Notes: generated from the sequence alone by a model not told the origin. A DNA stretch of 64,000 bases from Hemerocallis citrina (GCA_017893485.1 CM030359.1:35695994-35759993), one strand, 5' to 3'; shown: positions 47,283 through 58,097, numbered from the stretch's first letter. A program made the numbers and translations.

Positions 47283-47714
47283 TCATATGGAAATATCCTC
47301 ACTAGACTGTTCGGCCGACTGTTCGTCCTCCTCGGCTGGTAGCTCCCCCGCATCGTTCCGGAGCTTCGCCGCCACAGTCTGCAAGTGTCGAATCTCCGAG
47401 AGCAAATCATCCCGCTCGGCTATGATCTTCGACTGGTTGTGCCGAATGCACTTGATCCGAAGAGCGTTGCTGAACGCAGTTTGCGAATCCTCGTCCCCTT
47501 CTGCAGGGCTCAACTCGGCGATCCTATTCTCCAGACGTTGGATCTCCGCTTCCCGTAGGTCGAGGACGGACAAAAGGTGAGCCCGCTCACCCTCAGCTCG
47601 GCGTAACTCCAGCTCGACGCTCCTAGGACTCAGAGCTGCCGTCCCAGAAGTGGCTTCGGATTCAGAGTCATCATCCGAGCCGTGGAGATCAGCATGTGGA
47701 TCGGCCGCCTCGAG
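47283..47714 (-). CDS. Antisense coiled-coil ORF, downstream exon (Tat-type accessory)
   Basis: About 144 codons on the minus strand after an acceptor (TTTTTTCAG|CTCGAG at 47,715). It begins acidic (DLHGSDDDSESEAT) and then forms a long Glu/Arg/Leu-rich coiled coil (ELELRRAEGERAHLLSVLDL, IQRLENRIAEL, IIAERDDLLSEIRHLQTVAAKL), ending acidic at a stop at 47,283. Tat-clade elements such as Grande and Retand relatives are known to carry genes antisense to gag-pol before the 3' LTR; function unknown. Probably the second exon of the gene that includes 47,894-48,379. Confidence 0.6.
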   Translation of the reverse strand, partial: LEAADPHADLHGSDDDSESEATSGTAALSPRSVELELRRAEGERAHLLSVLDLREAEIQRLENRIAELSPAEGDEDSQTAFSNALRIKCIRHNQSKIIAERDDLLSEIRHLQTVAAKLRNDAGELPAEEDEQSAEQSSEDISI

Positions 47715-47893
47715 CTGAAAAAAGGGGAAAGCAAATAACAAAATTTCAATGCACTGCCAAAGTCCAACACTTGGAAATTTTCTAAAGAAACTTTCTGATT
47801 TGCATTCATATATATATAGTGGCGTCACATACATCAAGACCGACTCTACTACAACGTTTTACAACAAGTCAGAGGGGATGAAAAACAACATGA

Positions 47894-48379
47894 TCAGGGC
47901 CTCTTCGGAAGGGGAATGCTTCGGTTTAGGGAAATGCGAGGATGACGCGGCCTGCCCTCCGAACTCAATCCTAAACCAACGAAGCGCGACCCCCCTTCGC
48001 TGCTGGCTCTAACTGCGGCGCCGGCCGAGGCCCCGCTCGACGAGACGGCCGCACTGCTCTGAGCGTCGGCTGGACTCCGCCTGGTCATAGGCGAGCGTGT
48101 CGCAAGTTCGTAAAACATAATCTCCCTCTCGCTCTCTTCGCGAGTGCACGACGTACTGCGAACGTTAGCCCTCTCCGGCACAGGCTTGAGCGACGCGATC
48201 TCTTCCTCCAGTTCAATGATTCTGTCTCTCAGAGCGTCGTCCTTCGCCGACTTCTTCGAACGAGAAGGCCTTGACGAGCCAGAGGCGTTGGCACCAACGG
48301 CCGCGAGCCGTCGGAAGTGGGTGACCTCGATCCCCCTATCTATCGTGATCCTTCTGAGCCTGTCGACTTCGGCCAATAG
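47894..48379 (-). pseudogene. Antisense coiled-coil ORF, upstream part, cut by Athila-2
   Basis: Minus-strand frame: a Leu/Arg-rich helix (LAEVDRLRRITIDRG), Ser/Arg/Lys-rich linker, a second heptad region (LRDRIIELEEEIASL), then a Ser/Ala-rich tail. Its 5' part is missing because Athila-2 inserted at 48,380, so the first few apparent codons to the right come from the Athila LTR. The rest should lie past the right side of Athila-2, outside the window. Composition (CpG-rich) matches the Tat element, not Athila. Confidence 0.6.
48375..48379 (+). repeat. Putative target-site duplication (aatag) of Athila-2, left copy
   Basis: Five bases directly before the LTR start TGATGAACAC. The right copy lies outside the window, so it is unconfirmed. 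Confidence 0.6.
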
Positions 48380-50046
48380 TGATGAACACAAGAATATTCA
48401 CATTTAGGAGCAATAATCTTATTATAAATGCACATTTAAAAGATCTATATGTGATATTTAAATCTTATTTTCTCTTTTCAATAGGAAACAGCTGATAACA
48501 GCAAACAAAGCAGATTCCAGACCAATACAGACTACAGCAGAGATCAGTCGACTAATTCCTCAGCCAGTCGACCGGACAGAGAGTTTGCTAAGTCTCGGCA
48601 TAGTCGACTTCCCCAAACACCAGTCGACTTGACCGAGAAATCGTGAAGCCACAGATGTCTCAGTACCAGTCGACTTACATCCAAGGCAGTCGACTGGTAT
48701 GCGGCGGAGTAAAAGGATAAGATGCAGCCGAATCTAAATCTAAATCTATCCAAACCCAGGCTATATGCGAATAATAACTTCTCCAATGAATCAAAGCCAG
48801 AGACAGGGGATTGGCAAGAGCACGTGGTTAGCAGATAAGGAATAAAAGAAGAAAAGAGAAAGATATAAATCGCCGATCAAATAAGGAAAGAAATAATAAA
48901 AAAGAGAGGGACTTTCCTGAAAAAGGAGAAACCCTAATTCCTCAGCCGTGTTCTATAAATACCAACCAAGAAGCATGAATGAAGGGATCTTCTTCCACGT
49001 TCCTAATCACCGAATCACAAGTTCCAGAGTCATCAACAAGAAGCACTTTTATCGGCATCAAGGAAGGAGATAGGAGATCAAGTATTCGAAGGCAGCCGAC
49101 TGTGTGACAGCCAGTCGACCTCATTGCCGGACTTCATTAGTTTATTTCTTCTTCTTCTATTCTTTTATGTTGGTCATGTATTTGAACTTGTTGATTAATA
49201 AAAGTATTATTATGTGGAACTAATTTCATAGTTGGGTAGATTGAAACCATAGTTATGTAGTGCTATGTTCTTCTGAATTCTTCTATTTTACTTATTGATT
49301 GAATCTGAATGAAGTGATATAGATTGATGATGATCAAACTTGTTCTCGAAGCTCTGAGAGCAGTCGACTGAGGTGAGAGCCAGTCGACTGACATACAGAG
49401 CTTGAGAATATCAAGTTTGCATTACCATTTATCTGAATCTGTTATATGAGCATATTGAGACGACCCGTATCTCGTGTTCATAATTTGTAACAAGGGAATC
49501 TTTTGGGGTTCTTGGTTCAATCAACTTAAGGGATCTAGATCTGATACCAATTTCTAGAACCTTGAGTGTTTGTTCGTTTCCACTGATCTTATGTTTTCTT
49601 TAAGTGCAACTTAGTAGATACCATGCTAAACACTCAATGAAAGAAACGAATTAGAGTAGATACCATGCCTAATTCTTGGCTTAGGGAAACAGTACTTTAA
49701 GGAGTAGATACCATGCCCTTGAAGGGAACAAACATGAGTAATACGAAGAAGTTCAGAGGGTGACTTAGCATTACTGACTATTGGTGGAGATCTAAACCCA
49801 ACTATTTCATAAATATTTGTGATTCAACACTTCTTAATTTAGTTTTAATCTTTTTATTTCTTTTAGACTTTTAAAACAACTCTTTATGATTCTTATTCTT
49901 TTTATTGATTAGTAAGTTAAAGTCTACAATCTCTGTGGGATCGACCCTTGCTATTGCTACGCTTTTCTAAACGATTCGTGCACTTGCGAGGTTTATAATT
50001 TGTGTCTAGTTTTATCTCTTTATTTAGATAGCTAGATTGCACAACA
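48380..50046 (+). repeat. Athila-2 5' LTR
   Basis: 1,667 bp from TGATGAACAC to GCACAACA. TATA box TATAAATACC at 48,954-48,963. Three palindrome pairs upstream of it (48,545/48,565; 48,601/48,621; 48,667/48,687) and two downstream (49,094/49,113; 49,361/49,381). The last pair is the tip of the hairpin at 49,332-49,420. Its 3' third (from about 49,450) is recognisably homologous to the Athila-1 LTR, including the repeated gtagataccatgc phrase. Confidence 0.9.
49332..49420. repeat. Imperfect hairpin with AGTCGACT pair, Athila-2 5' LTR
   Basis: Left arm GATCAAACTTG..TTCTCGAAGCTCTG pairs with the right arm CAGAGCTTGAGAA..CAAGTTTGC, with the palindromes at 49,361 and 49,381 forming the inner stem. 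It sits about 380 bp downstream of the TATA box, so it is expected in the RNA leader. Confidence 0.85.
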
Positions 50047-50052
50047 AGTTTT

Positions 50053-50070
50053 TGGTGCCGTTGCCGGGGA
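50053..50070 (+). promoter_or_regulatory. Primer binding site of Athila-2, one mismatch
   Basis: TGGTGCCGTTGCCGGGGA, six bases after the LTR. It differs from the Athila-1 site by C to T at 50,056 (a CG site), probably decay after insertion. Confidence 0.9.
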
Positions 50071-50171
50071 TTGTCTAGTATTTTAACTTACAGATCAGTA
50101 GGAAGTTTTTATTTTCTTTCTTTTAATTTTATTAATTAGTATTTTTCTTTTAGGATACAGGATTTTGGTGA

Positions 50172-52154
50172 ATGCACGGAAGGAGATCACTTCGTCCAGA
50201 GCTACTACCTATTGACGCAGAAACAGAACGCACTTTGCACAGACTAGGTAAACTGTTTGCAGCGCGCCAGTCGACTGTCCACACGAACCAGTTGACTGTC
50301 CAGAGACCCAGTTCACATACAGTAATGGCTGAGGAAATACCAAATCGAGTGCCAATGCAGGACAAGTTCACACCTAAGAACATCGAGCAACCTTCCTGCA
50401 TTGCGTATCAACCTAATGTCACAGGGAACATGCATCTATCTCCTCAGTTACTTAGTATGGTTCCCCACTTTAGTGGCAGACCAGATGAAGAGCCTCATCT
50501 CCATTTACAAGACTTTTTCGATCTTTGCAGGACACAAAGCGTCCAAGGGCTTACCCCTGAACAAATCAGGTTAATCTTGTTTCCTTTTTCCTTAAAACTT
50601 AACGCTAAACTATGGTATAATTCTTTGGAACCAGGATCAATAAACTCATGGGAGCAATTGGCGACAAAATTCTTAAAAGAATTCTTTCCAGCCCAAAAGA
50701 CCAAACAGCTGAAAAGGGAGATTCAACTCTTCCAACAAAAGGATGGAAATTTATTTTTCGAAGCATGGAAAGATTTCAAGAACAAGCTTCTCAAGTGTCC
50801 TACACACAACATGCCTAAAGATGATCAAGTACAAGCTTTTTATGAAGGTTTAAATGATACTAACAAGGCAATTGTGGATTCAGCTTGCAACGGGATCTTA
50901 ATGAGGAAAAGCGGTGAAGAGGCCATTGAACTATTTGAAGAACTCAGCGAGAATTCACAACAATTCTCAACAAGGAGGGGCCATTCGAAAAAACAGGGAG
51001 TTTATGAAATCTCTAATAACAATAACATTCAATTGGAAATGGTAAACATGAATAAGAAAATTGATATGCTTGTTAATGCAATGTCTATGATGGGTGGAGT
51101 TAAAAATCAAACAAATGAAATTTGTGCAATTTGTTCTCATGTAGATCATACCACTGATACATGTCCCATGTCTTCTTTCACAGATCAGGAGCATGCAAAT
51201 TATGTAGGTCGAGGAGTGTTTCCACCAAAGAACAATCCATTCTCAAACACATACAACCCAGGGTGGAGGAACCATCCAAACTTCTCCTGGAGCAATAATC
51301 AGAATAATCAAGGGACTCAATTCACACAAGGACATGCACGGAACTTTCAAGTAGGAAGTGGGATTGATAGGCCAGTTCAAGAACAGAAGAAATTGGATTT
51401 TGAATCCACTGTTCTTCAATTGCTACAACAACAACATCAAACAACCAACCAACAAGGGCAAGCAATTCAGAAGTTGGAAACACAGATTGGCCAAATTGCT
51501 AAAGAATTAAGCGAACGAAAGGCAGGGGAACTTCCTTCACAAACCATACCAAACCCTGGAGGTCAAGAACAGCTCAAATCAGTAACAACTCTCAGAAGTG
51601 GTAAGATAATTGACAACAAGGTTGGAACACACACCGAAGAAACAGAAGAACAACCATCAAAAGTTTTGGGTTCCAACAAGGTAGGTGAAAAAGTAAGAAC
51701 AGTTGTGCCACCATTCCCTCAAAGGTTAGTCAAGCAAAAGAAAGAACAACATTTATTTGACATTTTTGAAACTCTCAGAAAGGTAGAAATTAATATCCCC
51801 CTACTTGATGCTATTAAACAAATTCCCTCTTATGCTAAATTTTTGAAAGAATGTTGTACTCACAAAAAAACATTTCAGGTTAGGGAGGATGTGGCCTTGA
51901 CAGAGGAAGTGAGTGCTGTCTTATTAAGGAAATTACCCCCCAAACTAAAAGACCCAGGTAGTTTTACCATTCCTTGCAGGATTGGTGAGCACTTCTTTGA
52001 GAAAGCATTACTAGATTTGGGGGCAAGCATCAATCTTCTTCCATACACCGTCTATGAAAAGCTAGGATTGGGGAACTCCAACCAACATCCATCACATTGC
52101 AGTTGGCGGATCGCAGTATCAAACGACCTAGAGGTATTTTGGAAGATGTCCTAG
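50172..52154 (+). pseudogene. Athila-2 gag and start of protease (frameshifted)
   Basis: Starts at ATG 50,172 with the same [20 protein letters not shown] opening as Athila-1. The gag domain and CCHC knuckle (CAICSHVDHTTDTC) are kept. Two AGTCGACT-like units 21 bp apart (50,268 and 50,289) add seven codons compared with Athila-1. At about 52,067-52,071 a run of five G in Athila-1 is four G here; the frame is lost just after LGASINLLP of the protease and runs to a stop at 52,154. Confidence 0.9.
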
Positions 52155-53668
52155 TTCAGGTAAACGATTTCATTTTACCTGCTGATTTTGTTGTGCTGGA
52201 CATAGAGGAATCTTCAATGCCATCTTCTCTACCAATCATTTTAGGTAGGCCCTTTATGAGTACAACTGATATAAAAATTTGTGTTAAAAAGGGTACTATA
52301 AGCATGAAAATAAATGGAGAGAAGGTTGAATTTAAAATGTTTGATACACTGAAATTACCACATGATGATCATGAATGCTATAATGTTGATGTGGTGCAGG
52401 AGATTGTTGATCAAACGTTTCAGGTACATACCGTTGAACCACTACAAGCCATAATTACACAATCTCTAACTTTATCTAACGATGAACAGGAGTACGATGA
52501 CTGGGGAATTGCAGAGACAGTACATCACCTTGAAACTCCAAAGTCATACTCAGGTAAGTATGCACCTGTGTTTGAAAAATTGGTGACTGATGACATTTTT
52601 GTTTCTGCAGATAAGTCGACTGGTGGACTGGACAAGTCGACTGGTAGGTCGGACAAGTCAACTGATGGACAGGATGAGTCGACTGCACTGAGACCTCCAC
52701 ACTTAGAGCTTAAGCAGTTGCCCGACCATTTGAAGTATGCACACTTGGGCGAGAACCAGACGCTACCAGTAATAATTGCTGCAAATTTAAGTGCACAGGA
52801 AGAAGATAAGTTGCTAAGGGTATTACGAGAACACAAAAGCGCAATAGGATGGACCATAGCAGACATCAAGGGAATAAGTCCATCCAAATGCATGCATCGA
52901 ATACTCCTTGAAAACAACGCAAAACCAAGCAGGGAAGCACAGAGAAGGCTTAACCCAAACATGAAGGAAGTGGTAAGAGCAGAGATTCTGAAGCTACTAG
53001 ATATTGACATCATCTACCCTATCTCAGATAGCAAATGGGTAAGTCCTATACATGTAGTGCCTAAGAAAAGTGGAGTCACAGTGGTGACAAATGAAGAAAA
53101 TGAACTTATCCCGACAAGAGTGACCACAGGATGGTGGGTTTGCATTGATTACAGAAAATTGAATAACGAAACCAGGAAAGATCACTTCCCTCTTCCTTTT
53201 ATTGATCAAATGTTAGAAAGATTAGCAGGATATAGTCATTATTGTTTCTTAGATGGATATAGTGGTTATAATCAAATTGCTATTGCTCCAGAAGATCAAG
53301 AAAAAACCACTTTTACATGTCCGTTTGGTACTTTTGCATACAGGAGGATGCCCTTTGGATTGTGCAATGCACCAGCAACATTTCAAAGATGCATGAAGAG
53401 TATATTTTCAGACATGGTGGAAAGGTTCATTGAGGTATTTATGGATGACTTTAGTGTTTTTGGATCTTGTTTTGATGAATGCCTTAACCATTTGCAGCTT
53501 GTACTTAAGAGATGTGAAGAATGCAATTTAGTGTTGAATTGGGAAAAGTGCCATTTCATGGTACAACAAGGTATTGTGTTGGGACATGTGGTATCCAAAA
53601 GAGGCATAGAGGTAGACAAAGCGAAAATCGATATAATATCAAAACTACCCCCCTCCGACTACAGTTAA
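52097..53668 (+). pseudogene. Athila-2 protease C-part and reverse transcriptase (shifted frame)
   Basis: This continues the polyprotein in the next frame: second half of protease ([12 protein letters not shown]), a linker, then RT with [14 protein letters not shown] and the catalytic FMDD, to KLPP near 53,645. The linker has four AGTCGACT-like units at an exact 21-bp period (52,613, 52,634, 52,655, 52,676), read as repeated (K/E)STG-type codons, absent from Athila-1. A one-base gain in a C run (about 53,647-53,652, five in Athila-1, six here) ends the frame. Confidence 0.9.
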
Positions 53669-55664
53669 GGGTGTTAGGAGTTTTCTCGGACATGCAGGGT
53701 TCTATAGAAGATTTATAAAAGATTTCTCAAAAATCTCCAAACCCCTTTGTGATTTATTAGCTAAGGATGTTGAGTTTGCATGGACAGAAGAGTGCACAAA
53801 TGCTTTTAATACATTGAAAAATCTTCTCATTTCTGCACCTATTGTCATGGCACCAGATTGGAGCCATCCTTTCGAGCTTATGTGTGATGCAAGTGATTAT
53901 GCTTTAGGGGCTGTGTTAGGCCAAAGAATCAATAAGAAACCCCATGTTATTTACTATGCTTCTCGAACTTTAAACGATGCACAGCTAAATTATTCTACTA
54001 CTGAAAAAGAAATGTTAGCTGTTATTTTTGCTGTAGAGAAGTTCAGATCATATTTGATTGGTTCTAAAGTTATTGTTTTCACTGACCATGCTGCTTTGAG
54101 ATATTTATTTGCGAAAAAAGATGCTAAGCCTAGGTTGATCAGATGGGTGCTGTTGCTTCAAGAATTCGATCTTGAGATTAGAGATAAAAAAGGAAGCGAC
54201 AATGTTGTTGCAGATCACATGTCCAGGCTACTGCAGGAGGAAGAAAGAATTGTGCCGCCACTTAATGAAAATTTCCCAGATGAACATCTCTTTGAAATAA
54301 ACTTATCCTCGGGACAGTCGACTGGTAACAGGACCAGTCGACTGGTATCTCACTGTTTAAATTTTCCATGGTTTGCTGACATTGTAAATTATCTCACTGC
54401 TCATGTTTTCCCTCCAGGTATGACAAGTCAGGAACGAAAGAGACTGGTGGCTATGTGCAAGCACTATTATTGGGATGATCCTTATTTGTTCAAATTTTGC
54501 CCTGATCAAATTATAAGAAGATGTGTGGCAGAAGAAGAACAACTGAATATTCTACAACATTGCCACCAATATGCATGTGGAGGACATTTTGGACCAAAAA
54601 GAACAGCACTCAAGGTATTGCAATCTGGATTTTATTGGCCTAAAGTATACAAAGATGCTTTTTCTTTTTGCAGGACTTGTGACAAATGCCAAAGGATAGG
54701 AAACATCTCTTCTAGAAATCAAATGCCACTGCAAAACATCCAAGTGATCGAGCTTTTTGATGTTTGGGGAATCGACTTCATGGGTCCCTTTCCTAACTCA
54801 TTTGGTTATTTATATATACTTGTTGGTGTGGATTATGTGTCTAAATGGGTCGAGGCTGTCCCCTCAAAAACTAATGATCACAAAGTTGTTGTCAAGTTTT
54901 TGCAGGAGAACATTTTCACTAGGTTTGGTACACCACAAGCAATAATTAGTGATGGAGGGAGCCACTTCAATAACTTTCCATTTGCTTCTTTGATGAAGAA
55001 ATATGGTATCACACATAGAGTGGGCACCCCATATCATCCTCAAACTAGTGGGCAGGTGGAGATTAGCAACAGAGAAATCAAAAGAATTTTGGAAAAGACA
55101 GTCAACACAAGGAGGAAGGATTGGTCGCTGCGCTTGAACGATGCATTATGGGCCTATCGAACGGCTTACAAAACACCCATCGGCATGTCACCATACCGCT
55201 TGGTTTTTGGAAAAGCCTGTCATCTACCAGTGGAGTTGGAACACAAAGCATATTGGGCCATCAAAAGGTTCAATTTTGATATGAAACAAGCAGGTGACAA
55301 AAGAAGATTGCAACTGAATGAGCTTGAAGAGTTGAGGCACGATGCATACGAAAATGCAAAATTGTACAAGGAAAGGACAAAGTTGTACCATGACAAACAG
55401 CTAGAAAGGAAGGAGTTTTATGAAGGACAGAAAGTATTGATATACAACTCAAGATTGAGACTTTTTCCAGGCAAGCTTATGTCACGATGGTATGGGCCAT
55501 ACATCGTCACAAGAGTCTTTCCACATGGTGCATTGGAGGTTCATAGCCAAGAAAAGAATCAAACATTTAAGGTGAACGGGCATAGAGCAAAGCCATACAT
55601 AGAGATGAGTCTAGAACCGCAAGAGGAAGATGTGAATCTTCAAACCATTCAATACATCGCATGA
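53653..55664 (+). pseudogene. Athila-2 RNase H and integrase
   Basis: The original frame is restored after the C-run insertion. RNase H ([25 protein letters not shown]), integrase finger ([19 protein letters not shown]) and core ([30 protein letters not shown]), ending at a stop at 55,664. An in-frame insert near 54,300-54,360, with AGTCGACT at 54,315 and 54,335, adds about 18 residues ([11 protein letters not shown]) before the integrase finger relative to Athila-1. No nonsense codon seen. Confidence 0.9.
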
Positions 55665-56641
55665 ACTCATCATGTCTAGCTGAAGACAGAAAACACAGCG
55701 CTTATTGGGAGGCAACCCAATTTTTCAAGGGAGTTTTTACACTTTCCCTCTAGTTTCTTTCATTTTATCTTTTATTTTCAGTCTCTCCTTACTAGATGTG
55801 ACACATGCCTATTTTTAAATTTTCTTTCGAACATTGAGGACAATGTTCCATCTAAGTTTGGGGGTATTAGGGTTATTTTATAGAGTCTTTTGAATTTTTT
55901 TTTAGGATAAACAATTTCTTATAAAGTAAGAAGAAGGATACTTATTTACTTTAGGATTGTTGAGTTTCATAGTTCCCTACAAAGTTATATAAGTCATGCG
56001 ATTATACATAATAAACAAATGTGATACCTTTTTCTGGTGATTATTCTCTTTAAATCTAGTCCTAAATTGAGTTTAAGTAAATAGAGTAATAATAAAAAAA
56101 AAAAAGAATAAATAAATAAAGTCAATCTACTCCAATGTTTTAAGTTGCTTAGTAACTAGGGGTATTCATCACCAATGTTTACCTTTACGTCAAACGGCAA
56201 CTTGAAATATGAGTATGCAAAGCACTTTAGAGTTTGTGACTTGCTGAGTAACCGGGTGGATTCATCACCAATGTTTCGCATTCGCGTAAAAAGGCAAGTG
56301 ACAACTTTAGAGAAGAGACTAAAAAAAAAAAAAAAAAACTCTAGTTTGCTACTCGGTTTGTAGTAGAGAAGAGGGGATAATCACAGATTGAGTAGTCGCA
56401 TACTATAACTACATTAATTGCATGACAAATATGATTGAGTCTGGGGATTATGACTAAACAATTGCACTGGAGAAAGTAGGTATGTTTAGTTTTACTTTAT
56501 CTGAAATTGTTTGAATTTTTATATGTTGATACTCACATAATAAGAACTCTAGGTGGTTAAGGCTGTCATTATTATAAAGATACCCTTGTTCATAATTCTA
56601 GTTTGCTTGAGGACAAGCAAAAATCTAAGTTTGGGGGTATT
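55665..56641 (+). other. Athila-2 3' noncoding region with duplicated polypurine box
   Basis: No env-like frame. First polypurine-like box TAAGTTTGGGGGTATT at about 55,851-55,868 (preceded by TTGAGGACAATG); the terminal copy at 56,626-56,641 (preceded by TTGAGGACAAGC) abuts the LTR. Between them: two related boxes around TTCATCACCAATG (about 56,166 and 56,260) and a poly(A) run (56,321-56,338). The order is the same as in Athila-1. Confidence 0.85.
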
Positions 56642-56844
56642 TGATGAACACAAGAATATTCACATTTAGGAGCAAAAATCTTATTATAAATGCACATTTA
56701 AAAGCTCTATATGTGATATTTAACTCTTATTTTCTCTTTTCAATAGGAAACAGCCGATAACAGCAAACAAAGCAGATTCCAGACCAATACAGACTACAGC
56801 AGAGATCAGTCGACTAATTCCTCAGCCAGTCGACCGGACGAGAG
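56642..56844 (+). repeat. Athila-2 3' LTR, first 203 bp
   Basis: Starts TGATGAACAC and matches 48,380 onward through the AGTCGACT pair (56,807/56,827) up to GGACGAGAG, where the Tekay-type element begins. The gagag at 56,840-56,844 is a candidate target duplication, not checkable here. Confidence 0.88.
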
Positions 56845-57539
56845 TGTAGCGCCCCGAATTTCTAATACAAAACTTAGAAAATACGTGGCACTTTCCCAGC
56901 GATCCACTTCAATGTAACAATATACATAGACCAAAAACTCAAGTCATTTTATTCCAAATTCTTATTACAATATTCTTTTTCAATTGCAGCGGAAATACAA
57001 AACACCTTGAATTAAAGATATTCTTTTACAATACTCCTCTTTACAAAATTACACAAGGCTCTATTATATCACTCATGATCTCTACAGCTAACCCAAGCAT
57101 CCAAGCCTCCAAACTCTAAGCAACCTGCATCATGTGAGGCTAGAGTTGAACCCTAACCCCCAAACTACGGGGTCAGCCATAAATGGTGTGAGTGATATAA
57201 ACAACAAACATAAATAAACAATAAACATAAATTCTCAAGCAACATGTACTGAACAAAAATACATAAACTGAACATGTAATCTGAAACAAGAACGATAGGC
57301 CAGTACATGCGTGAACCAAGTCGAGAATCAATAACACCGATCAAATACTCATCACTCAATCACTCTCAAAAATGTACAGCTCAACTGTACTGTACTGTCG
57401 ACTGTTTAACGAACCAGTCGACTGTTCTGAACTAACAGTAATCCTCACATCTCAGAATGTGTCCAACCATCAATAAATCTCAATACCATGATGTATGTCC
57501 AATCAATCGATCGCCAATAATGCCATAGATCGGATACCC

Positions 57540-57910
57540 ATATATCCATCTACAAAAAAAACTAAAGATAATATAGATCGAATACATACCCGGTATGCAA
57601 TCACTAATAGTGACTCTTACACCGACGAACATATCCATCTACAAACAAACTAAGAGGGTATAGATCGAATACGTACCCGGTATGCAATCACTATAGTGAC
57701 TCTTACACCGACGAACATATCCATCTACAAACAAACTAAGAGGGTATAGATCGAATACGTATCCGGTATGCAATCACTATAGTGACTCTTACACCGACGA
57801 ACATATCCATCTACAAACAAACTAAGAGGGTATAGATCGAATACGTACCCGGTATGCAATCACTGTAGTGACTCTTACACCGACGAACATATTCATCTAC
57901 AAACAAACTA
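57540..57910. repeat. Tandem repeat of about 86 bp in Tekay-2 LTR
   Basis: Four head-to-tail units containing catccatctacaaacaaacta, tagatcgaatacgtacccgg and actcttacaccgacgaacat. The first and last are more diverged. The same block is at about 62,180-62,550 in the other LTR. Confidence 0.9.
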
Positions 57911-58097
57911 AAGACTGAAAGAACACTCAAGATTATGAAGAACTCCTCAGGACCAGTCGACTTATGCGATAGTAAGTCGACTGCCCCGAGAACCAATATC
58001 CAAGATTATAACAAGTGCTATAAGTCGACTTAATAAACCATCAGTCGACTTACCCGGGACAATTACCAATAATTCTCAAGAACATTCCAAGTGTTAA

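Larger units (their letters stand above)
18140..48379 (+). mobile_element. Tat-type Ty3/gypsy retrotransposon, outer host of the nest
   Basis: The parts present are: 5' LTR end, PBS, gag, protease, RT, RNase H and integrase zinc finger (to 23,419), then, after removal of the Tekay-1 insert, the integrase core (from 44,553), a 3' noncoding region with a 109-bp array, and antisense reading frames, up to 48,379. The 3' LTR is beyond the window because Athila-2 (48,380 onward) splits it. Reading resumes in the same frame across the 23,419/44,553 junction once one copy of aacct is removed. The RT (MPFGLKNAGATYQRL, YVDDMLVKS), the second RNase H and the antisense genes point to the Tat clade. At least five nonsense codons make it non-autonomous. 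Confidence 0.85.
48380..56844 (+). mobile_element. Second Athila-type element (Athila-2), plus strand, interrupted in its 3' LTR
   Basis: 5' LTR, PBS, gag-pol in three frame segments, 3' noncoding region and the first 203 bp of the 3' LTR are visible. The rest of the 3' LTR is displaced past 64,000 by a Tekay-type insert at 56,845. It is a close relative of Athila-1 across gag-pol (mostly identical residues), but the LTRs have diverged a lot outside shared blocks. It differs by two single-base indels and by several in-frame insertions rich in AGTCGACT. Confidence 0.9.

Noticed and set aside
47749..48012. Plus-strand frame between the antisense exons
   Set aside because: Spans the probable intron and the opposite strand of a coiled-coil exon; no support.
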